Part shown: piece by piece, positions 33,253 to 41,471 of the stretch
Layout: every line of letters begins with the position of its first letter
Numbering within the stretch: position 1 is the stretch's first letter
From: an uncultured Phycisphaerae bacterium
GTDB taxonomy: Bacteria > Planctomycetota > Phycisphaerae > UBA1845 > Fen-1342
NCBI GenBank assembly: GCA_937928595.1
Contig: CALGJV010000011.1
Location: 62,001-126,000 of the forward strand
DNA: 64,000 nt
Direction: 5' to 3'
The notes under the pieces: generated by a model
What the model was told of the DNA's origin: nothing
Seen by the model: only the letters and a program-made list of their open reading frames with translations
Databases searched by the model: none
Made by a program: the position numbers and the translations under genes

Positions 33253-36099
33253 CTATTCGGGCGGCAGCAGCACGTACGCGACCCCGCCGGTCGCCTTCCA
33301 CCAGGCCTCTTCGAGTCCTGCGCGCGGATACCACACGCAGCCCTTTTCCGGCGTCGAGGCGGCCGGATCGTTGACTTCCACGTTGCCCGCCGCGTCGAAG
33401 CCGGTCAGCACGATCAGGTGCCCGTCGGTGGCCGGGTACGGGGAGTTCAGCAGGATCCCGGGCTGGGCGAACCGGATCGAGAGGATCAGCGGGCGTCCGT
33501 CGGCGATGGAGCGCTCCACGTCGGCCCAGTTGGTGAAGCGGGCGAGGTACCCCGGCACGCCGAAGCTGTACGCGGCCTGCACGTTGCGCGGCCAGTTCCC
33601 GTAGATACCGTGGTGCGGGTCCAGGCAAGCGCGGGCGACCTCGAGGGTGTCGCGATCGACGCCGTAGTACGCCATGACCATCGCGACGGACGTCGGGCTA
33701 CAGATCTTCCCGGAGAGGTCGGGCTGATCGGTCTTCTGCGTGCGGAACGGGACCGGCAGGCGGCGCTGCCAGGCGGGCGGCTGGAGCGGCCGGGCCGCCG
33801 CCGGCGCGTCAGCCGGGCCGCCGGTTTTCAGGTCGCTCAGACACAGCGTGACGCGGCGCAGGTGCAGCACGCCGGGCGCGCCGGCGGTTGTCGCCCGCAC
33901 CCGATATTGCACGCGATCGAACAGCGTGTCGGAGCGGAAGTAGTCGATGTCCACACGGCCGCGCTCGAAACGCACGACGCGCTCGCCCGCCGGCGGCGTG
34001 CCCCAGTCGCCCATGTACAGCCAGGGCGACCAGGCGTTTTCGCTGGAGCGGCCCACGCGGATTTCCAGCGTGAAGCCCGCGTCCGGCGGCGTTCCGATGT
34101 TCCACGACGCCAGCACCTCGTGGAACGCGATGCCCGGCGCCAGGATGGGCGACTCGTACTCCGTGACGCCCGCGGGACCGACCGGCAGGAGCGCCCCGCG
34201 GCCGTGCTCCGCCGGCGTCAGCCCCGGAAAGTCCGCCGCGGCTTCGTGCCGGATCAGGCGGTGGCGGTAGGCGGCGGGGGGAATGGCACCGCAGAGCAGG
34301 TCGTCCACCGCGGCGGCCATCTGCTCGAGGTACTCCTCGCCGCGGGGGTGGTGCGTCATGCCGGCGAGGAGGTAGACGCGCTCGCCGTGCTGCACGCGGG
34401 CGGTGTCGAGGTGCCAGTCCTCCCACGTACCGCTCTTGCGCAGCAGCGTCGCGCCGCGCGGCGCCAGCGCCCGCACGAAACTCGTGTCGTGGTGTGCGAG
34501 CTGCGGCGCGGCGAAGATCTCCTTCATCTTCAGGCTGGCGGGGCCGCTGACGAGCCGGCCCTGCTCGAGCATGAGGTAGTAGCGCAGACACTGCCGCACG
34601 GTCGCCGCGTGCGAGTGGTCGTGCAGCGGATCGCCGGTGCGGGGCGCGTCAATCCCGTAGTGCTTGCCGCACCACAGCCCGCCGCCGCGGGCCTGGTCGT
34701 AGAGCTTGTAGCGCGACCCGGTGAGGAGCGCCTGAATCTTGTCCAGACCGACGAGCCGGCTGTACTTGGCCGCCAGCTCGTTGTCGGAGTGCTTGATCAT
34801 GAGCTCGAGCTCGCGCTGCGTCGGCGGGTCGAGCGCGCGGGCGGCCTCCGGGTGCGTCTCGAAGTAGGCCAGCAGAATCGCGATCTTCGGCACGCTCGCG
34901 CCGTAGAACTCCTCGTCCGGCCGGACGGCCGCGAAGCGCCGCGTGGCAAGGTCCAGCACGCCGAACGCGCGGTCGGCGTCGGGAATCCCGAGGTCGTCGC
35001 CCAGCCGGCGGTCCGCCAGCTCGAGCTCGCGCTGCAGTTCGGCGTCGACGGGCGTGTCCGGTGTCAGGCGGTACGCTTGCAGGTTCATCGCGGTAACCCA
35101 GTCCTGGGTGTGCAGCGGACGGATGGCATCGCCGCCCAGCGGAGACGCCCGCACGGCAGCGGTGAGCGCGGCCTCGCTGACGTCCGTGGCGGCCCCGGGC
35201 GCGGCGGGCGCGGCGGCCAGCCGCGCCTCGGCGTCCGGCCGCAGCCGCAGGAACTTGACACCGACGCAGCGCCGGTCGCCGGCCAGGTACTCCAGCAGCG
35301 GCTGTTCGCGGACGGCCGGCTCGGCCGAGTGCAGGAAGTTCACCGTGCCGTCCGACGCGTGGGTGACGAGGCCGGTGTGGCCGACCCACTGCGACTCGGA
35401 CGAGCCGCGGACGATGTTGACCAGGTCGGCGTCGCGCAGCTCGGCGAGGATGTCGGGCACGCGCTCCTTCGGGATGTAGTGGTCGGCCAGCGTCTCGTCG
35501 GGGATGTCCTGCCCGAGGCCGAACTTCGCCAGGAAGGCCGCCCGCCGGATCACCGCGTGCAGCGGCACGGCGACCCGGCCGCCGCCGAGCTGCGTCGTCA
35601 GGTCCTCGAACAGGAACGCGTTGCTGCGATTCCAGTCCGCCTCGGTGTAGTGGTTGCGCGTCACCATGCCCACGACGCCGTCGCGGTAGCGGAGCCGCTG
35701 GAGAACGCGGAGGTACGACCACCAGTCGCTCGCCAGCGCGGCGGCGTAGGTGTGCTCGCAGAACGTCACGCAGTCGCTCCGCGCCAGGCAATAGAGCGGG
35801 TCCGCGTCGTAGATCTCGTACGGGTATTCGCCGAGCAGGTAGATCTCGTACGGCTGGCCGAGATTCTGCCGCGCGAGCCGCACCACGCGCTGCGCCGGGT
35901 CCGGCGTCTGCGCCCGAACGTACGGCAGGTACTGCCCGAGTTCGGCTTCGCTGAACGTGTACAGCGGCCGGTCGGCCAGCGCGGCGGCCTCCGGCGGTGC
36001 GGCGGGGGGCGGCACCGGCGGCGGCGTGCGGCAGTTCCACAGGCCGGTCGCGGCGGCCAGCAGGGCCGCGGCGCCGGCGACGCGTTGCAGTTTCGACAT
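33253..36099 (-). CDS. Three-domain envelope protein: DUF1460 amidase-like, class A beta-lactamase-like, C39 peptidase-like
   Basis: 948 residues from ATG 36099. A signal/lipobox-like start (ALLAAATGLWNC) suggests export and lipid anchoring at C23. Domain 1 (about 45-290) is DUF1460, an NlpC/P60-like amidase fold, with C110 in ARSDCVTFC and H241 in VGHTGLV. Domain 2 (about 340-610) has serine beta-lactamase/transpeptidase motifs: S402-V-P-K405, S438-D-N440 and K555-S-G557. A beta-sandwich linker (about 645-755) follows. Domain 3 (about 780-948) is a C39-like peptidase with C800 in GKICSPTSVAM, H894 in DGHLIVLTG and N910-D911. It probably remodels peptidoglycan peptides. I know of no characterised protein with all three catalytic sites. 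Confidence 0.88.
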   Translation of the reverse strand: MSKLQRVAGAAALLAAATGLWNCRTPPPVPPPAAPPEAAALADRPLYTFSEAELGQYLPYVRAQTPDPAQRVVRLARQNLGQPYEIYLLGEYPYEIYDADPLYCLARSDCVTFCEHTYAAALASDWWSYLRVLQRLRYRDGVVGMVTRNHYTEADWNRSNAFLFEDLTTQLGGGRVAVPLHAVIRRAAFLAKFGLGQDIPDETLADHYIPKERVPDILAELRDADLVNIVRGSSESQWVGHTGLVTHASDGTVNFLHSAEPAVREQPLLEYLAGDRRCVGVKFLRLRPDAEARLAAAPAAPGAATDVSEAALTAAVRASPLGGDAIRPLHTQDWVTAMNLQAYRLTPDTPVDAELQRELELADRRLGDDLGIPDADRAFGVLDLATRRFAAVRPDEEFYGASVPKIAILLAYFETHPEAARALDPPTQRELELMIKHSDNELAAKYSRLVGLDKIQALLTGSRYKLYDQARGGGLWCGKHYGIDAPRTGDPLHDHSHAATVRQCLRYYLMLEQGRLVSGPASLKMKEIFAAPQLAHHDTSFVRALAPRGATLLRKSGTWEDWHLDTARVQHGERVYLLAGMTHHPRGEEYLEQMAAAVDDLLCGAIPPAAYRHRLIRHEAAADFPGLTPAEHGRGALLPVGPAGVTEYESPILAPGIAFHEVLASWNIGTPPDAGFTLEIRVGRSSENAWSPWLYMGDWGTPPAGERVVRFERGRVDIDYFRSDTLFDRVQYRVRATTAGAPGVLHLRRVTLCLSDLKTGGPADAPAAARPLQPPAWQRRLPVPFRTQKTDQPDLSGKICSPTSVAMVMAYYGVDRDTLEVARACLDPHHGIYGNWPRNVQAAYSFGVPGYLARFTNWADVERSIADGRPLILSIRFAQPGILLNSPYPATDGHLIVLTGFDAAGNVEVNDPAASTPEKGCVWYPRAGLEEAWWKATGGVAYVLLPPE

Positions 36100-36192
36100 G
36101 CGGCGCTCCGTCCGACGGATCGGGGGCCCGGATCGGGCCGGGCCACATCTTACGCGGTTGCCGCGGTTGTGCCACGGCCGGCGTCGCCGCGC

Positions 36193-36221
36193 TTGGCAGT
36201 TGCGCCGGGGGTTCCTACACT
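36193..36221 (+). promoter_or_regulatory. Promoter of the acyl-CoA synthetase/GNAT gene
   Basis: TTGGCA (36193-36198), a 17-bp spacer and TACACT (36216-36221), 55 bp before ATG 36277. Strong match. Confidence 0.7.
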
Positions 36222-36276
36222 GGTTCCGCAGTCGCCCAGGCCGCGCGGGGCCGCCGGATCGGCTGCGGAGGCGTGC

Positions 36277-38958
36277 ATGAGCGTCCGGCACCTCGACTCG
36301 CTCTTCCATCCGAGCTCGGTCGCGGTCATCGGCGCATCGATCCAGCCGCTCAGCGTCGGCGGGATGGTGATGCGGAACCTGCTGCGCGGCGGGTTTTCCG
36401 GGCCCATCATGCCGGTGAACCCGAAGTATCAGGCCATCGCGGGCGTGCTGTCGTACCCGGACGTCGCGCACCTGCCCGTGGTGCCCGATCTGGCGGTGAT
36501 CGCAACACCGCCGTCGACGGTGCCGGGACTGATCGACGAGCTGGGACGGCGCGGCACGCGCACCGCGATCGTCATCACGGCCGGCCTGTCGCTCTATCGC
36601 ACGGACGACGGGCGGCCGATCCAGGAAGCGATGCTCGCGGCGGCCAGGCCGTACCTGCTGCGCATCCTCGGGCCGAACACGGTCGGGCTGCTGGTGCCGG
36701 GGATCGGGCTGAACGCCACGTTCGCGCACGCGGACCTGTCCCCGGGATCGCTGGCGTTCGTGTCGCAATCGGGCGGGTTCTGCACGGCGACGCTGGACTG
36801 GGCGCGGGCCAAGGGGATCGGCTTCTCGCACTTCGTCTCGCTGGGCGACAGCGCCGACGTGGATTTCGGCGACGTGCTCGATTACCTGGGCAGCGCCCCG
36901 GAGACGACCGCGATCCTGTTGTACATGGAGTCGATCGGAGCGGACGAGGCCCGCAAGTTCATGTCGGCGGCGCGGGCCGCCGCGCGCAACAAGCCGGTTA
37001 TCGCGATCAAGGCCGGGCGCATGGCGGAGGGGGCGCGGGCCGCGGCCTCGCACACCGGGGCACTGGCCGGGTCCGACCAGGTGTACGACGCGGCGCTGCG
37101 GCGGGCGGGCATCCTGCGCGTGTACGACCTGGACGAGCTGTTCGACGCCGCCGAGACGCTGGCGCGGGCTCGGCCGCTGAAGGGCGACCGGCTGGCGATT
37201 CTCACGAACGGCGGCGGGCCGGGCGTCATCGCGACGGATGCACTGGTCGCGGGCGGCGGACAGCTCGCGGAGTTCAGCCCCGAGACGATGCAACGCCTCG
37301 ACGCGCTGCTGCCGCCCACCTGGTCGCGCGGGAATCCCGTGGACATGATCGGCGACGCCGACGGCGAGCGCTATGTGCACACGCTGCGGATTCTCCTCGA
37401 TGATCCGGGCGTCGATGCCATTCTCGTGATGAACGCCCCCAGCGCGCTGGCCCCCAGCGAGGCCGCGGCGCGGGCGATCATCGAGACCGCGCACCAGGCG
37501 GATCGGCCCATCCTGACGAGCTGGCTCGGCGGCGAGTCGGCCGGCCGGGCGCGCCGCATCTTCGCCCAGGCCAACATTCCCACGTACGACACGCCCGAGG
37601 CGGCCGTGCGGGCGTTCCTGCACATCGTCCGGTACCAGCGCAACCAGGAGATCCTGACGCAGACGCCGCCGTCCGCGCCGACCGACTTCACGCCCTCGCC
37701 CGGCGCGGCCCGCGCGATCGTCGAGTGCGTGCTCGAGGAAGGCCGCGAGCTGCTGACCGAGCCCGAGGCCAAGAGCGTGCTCGCGGCCTACGGCATCCCC
37801 GTGGTCGAAACGCGCGTCGCGCAGACGCCGCTCGAGGCCGCGCAGGTGTCCGAGCAGATCGGCTTCCCCGTCGCGCTGAAGATCCTCTCGCCCGACATCA
37901 CGCACAAGTCGGACGTCGGCGGCGTCGCGCTGGGACTGGATGCGTCCGACGACGTTTGGTCCGCGGCCGTCACGATGGAGGCCCGCATCAGCAAGCGGTT
38001 CCCGACCGCCCAGCTGCAGGGCTTCACCGTGCAGAAAATGGTCCAGCGACCGCACGCGCACGAGCTGATCATCGGACTGACGACGGATCCGATCTTCGGG
38101 CCGGTGATCCTGTTCGGGCGGGGCGGCACGGCCGTGGAAGTCGTCGCGGACAGCTCAATGGCGCTGCCGCCGCTGAACATGAGCCTGGCGCGTTACCTGA
38201 TCCAGCGGACGCAGGTGTACAAGCTGCTGAAGGGCTACCGGGACCGCGCGCCGGCCGATCTCGACGCCGTCTGCCTGGCGCTGATCCAGGTCTCGCAGCT
38301 CATCGTGGACCGGCCGGAGATCATCGAGCTGGACATCAACCCGCTGCTGGCCGACGCGCACGGCGTCATCGCGCTCGACGCCCGCATCCGCGTGGGCGTG
38401 CCGCGCATCTCCGGTCCGAAGCGGCTGGCGATCCGCCCGTACCCGCGCGAGCTGGAGGAGACGCTCACGCTCAAGGACGGGCGGCAGGTGCTGGTGCGAC
38501 CGATCCGGCCGGAGGACGGGCCCGCGCACCGGGCGTTCGTGGCCCGCCTGACGCCGGAGGACCTGCGTTTTCGATTCCTCGGCGTGACGCGCGAGGTGCC
38601 GCCGTCGGAGATGGCGCGGCTCACGCAGATCGACTACGACCGGGAGATGGCGTTCATCGCGACGGCGCCGAACGAGCACGGTGTGGAGGAGACGCTGGCG
38701 GTCGTGCGCACCGTGAGCGACCCCGACAACGTGCGGGCCGACTTCGCCGTGATGACCCGTTCGGACCTCAAGGGCCACGGCCTCGGGACGGCGCTCATGA
38801 AGAAGATGATCGCCTACTGCCGCAGCCGCGGCATCAAGGAGATCGTCGGGCAGGTGCTGGCCGACAACCAGGCCATGCTGCGACTGACGCGGCAACTCGG
38901 CTTCACCGTGACGCCGCTGCCGGACGGCAATCGCGTCGAGGTGAAGCTCACGCTCTGA
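36277..38958 (+). CDS. NDP-forming acyl-CoA synthetase fused to GNAT acetyltransferase (PatZ/Pka-like)
   Basis: 893 residues. Order: CoA-binding domain (HPSSVAVIGAS), succinyl-CoA-ligase-like domains, ATP-grasp (LTEPEAKSVLAAYGIPVVE, FPVALKILSPDITHKSDVGG), then a C-terminal GNAT domain (VRPIRPEDGPAHRAFVARL, RSDLKGHGLGTALMKKMI). This is the layout of PatZ/Pat protein lysine acetyltransferases that silence acetyl-CoA synthetase. The phospho-histidine motif SHTGALAG (H259) is intact, whereas the E. coli and Salmonella proteins are reported to lack a working synthetase site. It may therefore be a true ADP-forming synthetase as well as an acetyltransferase. An acyl-CoA synthetase at 1-1773 is a possible target. 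Confidence 0.9.
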   Translation: MSVRHLDSLFHPSSVAVIGASIQPLSVGGMVMRNLLRGGFSGPIMPVNPKYQAIAGVLSYPDVAHLPVVPDLAVIATPPSTVPGLIDELGRRGTRTAIVITAGLSLYRTDDGRPIQEAMLAAARPYLLRILGPNTVGLLVPGIGLNATFAHADLSPGSLAFVSQSGGFCTATLDWARAKGIGFSHFVSLGDSADVDFGDVLDYLGSAPETTAILLYMESIGADEARKFMSAARAAARNKPVIAIKAGRMAEGARAAASHTGALAGSDQVYDAALRRAGILRVYDLDELFDAAETLARARPLKGDRLAILTNGGGPGVIATDALVAGGGQLAEFSPETMQRLDALLPPTWSRGNPVDMIGDADGERYVHTLRILLDDPGVDAILVMNAPSALAPSEAAARAIIETAHQADRPILTSWLGGESAGRARRIFAQANIPTYDTPEAAVRAFLHIVRYQRNQEILTQTPPSAPTDFTPSPGAARAIVECVLEEGRELLTEPEAKSVLAAYGIPVVETRVAQTPLEAAQVSEQIGFPVALKILSPDITHKSDVGGVALGLDASDDVWSAAVTMEARISKRFPTAQLQGFTVQKMVQRPHAHELIIGLTTDPIFGPVILFGRGGTAVEVVADSSMALPPLNMSLARYLIQRTQVYKLLKGYRDRAPADLDAVCLALIQVSQLIVDRPEIIELDINPLLADAHGVIALDARIRVGVPRISGPKRLAIRPYPRELEETLTLKDGRQVLVRPIRPEDGPAHRAFVARLTPEDLRFRFLGVTREVPPSEMARLTQIDYDREMAFIATAPNEHGVEETLAVVRTVSDPDNVRADFAVMTRSDLKGHGLGTALMKKMIAYCRSRGIKEIVGQVLADNQAMLRLTRQLGFTVTPLPDGNRVEVKLTL

Positions 38959-38985
38959 GGCCCGCGGCGGCGCGGTTGAGAGCCC

Positions 38986-39939
38986 ATGCGCATCGTTTTC
39001 TTCGGCACCGGTGACTTCGCCGTTCCGGCCCTGCGGGCCGCGCAGGCCGCCGGACACGTCATCCGCGCCGCCGTCAGCCAGCCCGACCGCCCGGCCGGTC
39101 GCGGCCGCGCCGTCCGCCCCACGCCCGTGCGCGCCGCGGCCACGGAACTCGGGATCCCGCACATCCAAACCGCGGATGTCAACGCGCTGGATCTCGCGGC
39201 GGTGCTCGGCGACGCGGAACTGGGCGTGGTCGCCGCGTTCGGGCAGAAGCTCGGCCCGGCGCTGCTGGCGGCGCTGCCCCGCGGCTGCATCAACATTCAC
39301 GGCTCGCTGCTGCCGCGCTACCGGGGCGCGGCTCCGTACCAGTGGGCGCTGATCAACGGCGACGCCGAGACCGGCGTCACGATCTTCCAGCTCAACGAGC
39401 GCTGGGATGCGGGCGCGATCTGGAGCCGACGCGCGACGCCGATCCGCGACGACGAAACCGCCGATGAGCTACACGACCGCCTGGCCGTGCTCGGCGCCGG
39501 CCTGCTGATCGATACGCTGCCGCTGATCGCAGACGGTCGCACGCAGCCGGAGCCCCAGTCTGCCACCGGTGCCGCCCGGGCCCCCAAGCTCACCAAGGCC
39601 GACGGCATCGTGGACTGGTCGCAGCCGGCCCGTCGAGTCGTACGCCGCATTCATGGGCTCTGGTCGTGGCCCGCGGCCGCGTGCCTGTTCCGGTCGCGCA
39701 CCGGACGTGAGGAGCGAATCCTGCTCGCGCGGGCCGAGGTCGCCGACGAGAACGGCGCGCCGACGCCGGAGCAGCCGCCCGGCGCGCTTCTGGCCGACGG
39801 CACCGTCCAAGCCGGGCTGGGGCGCGTGCGGCTGCGCGAGGTCGTGCCCGCCGGCGGGAAGCGCATGGACTTCCGCGCGTACGCCAACGGCCGGCGGATC
39901 GCGCCCGGCGATCGGCTCCTGCCGGTTACGCAGCCGTGA
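38986..39939 (+). CDS. fmt: Methionyl-tRNA formyltransferase
   Basis: 317 residues. Formylates initiator Met-tRNA using 10-formyl-THF. Start RIVFFGTGDFAVP, catalytic INIHGSLLPRYRGAAP (N, H) with the partner Asp in WDAGAI, and the C-terminal tRNA-binding OB fold (GALLADGTVQAGLGRVRLREV). Length is normal. It overlaps rsmB by 4 nt (GTGA), the classical fmt-rsmB pairing. No def gene is adjacent. Confidence 0.96.
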   Translation: MRIVFFGTGDFAVPALRAAQAAGHVIRAAVSQPDRPAGRGRAVRPTPVRAAATELGIPHIQTADVNALDLAAVLGDAELGVVAAFGQKLGPALLAALPRGCINIHGSLLPRYRGAAPYQWALINGDAETGVTIFQLNERWDAGAIWSRRATPIRDDETADELHDRLAVLGAGLLIDTLPLIADGRTQPEPQSATGAARAPKLTKADGIVDWSQPARRVVRRIHGLWSWPAAACLFRSRTGREERILLARAEVADENGAPTPEQPPGALLADGTVQAGLGRVRLREVVPAGGKRMDFRAYANGRRIAPGDRLLPVTQP

Positions 39940-41324
39940 GCCGCGCCGGATCGCCGCCGGCGGACGGTCGCACCGCCGCGGCGCAGGCCGTGGCGGCGGC
40001 CCTGACCGGGCGGGGGTTCGCCGGGGCGCAGCTCGCCGCACACCGGGAGCGGCTCGCGCCGCGCGAGGCGGCGCTGGCGCTCGAGCTTGCGCAAGGGGCC
40101 CTGCGGCACCTGCTGACGATCGAACACGTCCTGGCGCGCACCGCCGAGTACGAGCGCCGCCGGACGCCGGCCTCCGTGCGCGCCGTCCTGGCGACGGCCG
40201 CGTATCAGGTCATCTGGCTCGACCGCGTGCCCGTGTTTGCAGCCGTGGATGCGGCCGTGGACACCGCGCGGGCGGTGGCGGGCGGTCGGGCGCCGGCGAT
40301 GGTCAACGCGGTGCTGCGGCGGCTGGCCGGAGCGGTCGCGGAACGCCGCGCGCCCTGGACGCGCCTCGATCCGCGGCAGGTGCGCGTGAGCTGGGACCGC
40401 GCGTGCGTTTTCGAGCGGCCGGTGCTGCCGCCGGGCGAAGCGGGGCCGGCGCATCTGGCCGCGGCGACCGGCGAGCGGCGGGCGCGTTTCGCGACGCTGG
40501 TGGAGCGCTGGGGCGTGGACACGGCCGAGGCCGTGGCCTGGGCCTCGCAGGCGCCGCCGCCGCTGGTGTTGCGGCGGAATCCGCTGCGGACGACGGCGGA
40601 GGCGTTTGCGTCAGAGGTGCAGACGCTCGCGGGGGAGGCGGTCGAGTTCGTCGCGGACGCGGCGGTCCTGCCGGCGGGGCTGCCCGTGCTGGAGAGCACG
40701 CTGTTTACCGAAGGGCGGGCATACGTACAGGATCACACGGCACATGCCGCAGCGCTGGCGGTTCAGGCGCAGCCCGGCGAGCGCATCCTCGACGTTTGCG
40801 CCGCGCCGGGCGGCAAGACGGCAACGCTGGCCGGCGCGCTGGCCGACCGCGGGACGATCGTGGCGTGCGACAGCGACGGGGCGCGGCTGGAGCGCGTCCG
40901 CGCGAACATCGCCCGGCTCGGGCTGCGATGCGTCGAGGTGCGGCTCGTGCCCGCGCGGGGCGGCGGCCTGCCCGCGGAGCCGCCCTTCGACGCCGTGCTC
41001 GTGGACGTGCCGTGCTCCAATACGGGCGTGCTCGCGCGGCGGCCGGAAGCTCGGCTGGGGTTCACGCCGCAGAAAGTCGCCTCGCTGGTCGCGGTGCAAC
41101 GGAGGCTGCTCGCGGAGGCGGCAGCATGCGTGCGGCCGGGCGGACGGCTCGTGTACAGCACATGCAGCCTGGAACCGGAGGAGAACGACGAGGTGGTGGC
41201 GGCGGTTCTGGCCGGGTCGCCCGGCTGGCGGCTGGACGCGGCGGCCACGACGCTGCCGGCGTGGGGCCTGAGGCTGGCGGACTGGCGGGACGGGGGGTAC
41301 TGGGCGCGGCTGATCCGAGGTTAG
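39936..41324 (+). CDS. rsmB: 16S rRNA m5C967 methyltransferase RsmB
   Basis: 462 residues from GTG 39936, overlapping the fmt stop. The N-terminal NusB-like domain (about 10-160) is followed by the SAM-dependent methyltransferase domain: DVCAAPGGKTATLAG (SAM site), VACDSDGARLERV, then VDVPCSNTGVLARRPE (motif IV, PC) and YSTCSLEPEEN (motif VI, with the catalytic Cys in TCS). It methylates C967 of 16S rRNA in E. coli numbering. Its GC content and coding style match its neighbours. Confidence 0.95.
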   Translation: MSRAGSPPADGRTAAAQAVAAALTGRGFAGAQLAAHRERLAPREAALALELAQGALRHLLTIEHVLARTAEYERRRTPASVRAVLATAAYQVIWLDRVPVFAAVDAAVDTARAVAGGRAPAMVNAVLRRLAGAVAERRAPWTRLDPRQVRVSWDRACVFERPVLPPGEAGPAHLAAATGERRARFATLVERWGVDTAEAVAWASQAPPPLVLRRNPLRTTAEAFASEVQTLAGEAVEFVADAAVLPAGLPVLESTLFTEGRAYVQDHTAHAAALAVQAQPGERILDVCAAPGGKTATLAGALADRGTIVACDSDGARLERVRANIARLGLRCVEVRLVPARGGGLPAEPPFDAVLVDVPCSNTGVLARRPEARLGFTPQKVASLVAVQRRLLAEAAACVRPGGRLVYSTCSLEPEENDEVVAAVLAGSPGWRLDAAATTLPAWGLRLADWRDGGYWARLIRG

Positions 41325-41408
41325 GCTCCTGCGTAGTGCGACTTTGAATCAGCCGACCACCGGCGGGCTGGCGGACTTCCTGCCGCAGTTACCGGCCGCC
41401 GTTTTCCG

Positions 41409-41437
41409 TTGATTTGCTTGCCCCGCCGTGCAACAAT
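41409..41437 (+). promoter_or_regulatory. Promoter of the Cys-repeat secreted protein
   Basis: TTGATT (41409-41414), a 17-bp spacer and AACAAT (41432-41437), 34 bp before the ATG. Confidence 0.5.
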
Positions 41438-41471
41438 GGAAACGAACAGGCCGTTTTTATGGAGATGGGCT

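Noticed and set aside
33418-36276. Long plus-strand frame opposite the envelope protein, in frame with the acyl-CoA synthetase
   Set aside because: It has no domain and merely lacks stops because of high GC. The CoA-binding domain begins at 36277 with a good promoter upstream.
33253-38061. A single 1602-codon minus-strand frame running on past the beta-lactamase/C39 fusion start
   Set aside because: Codons beyond 36099 translate to Arg/His/Gly-rich sequence antisense to the acyl-CoA synthetase gene. The signal-like N-terminus at 36099 marks the true start.
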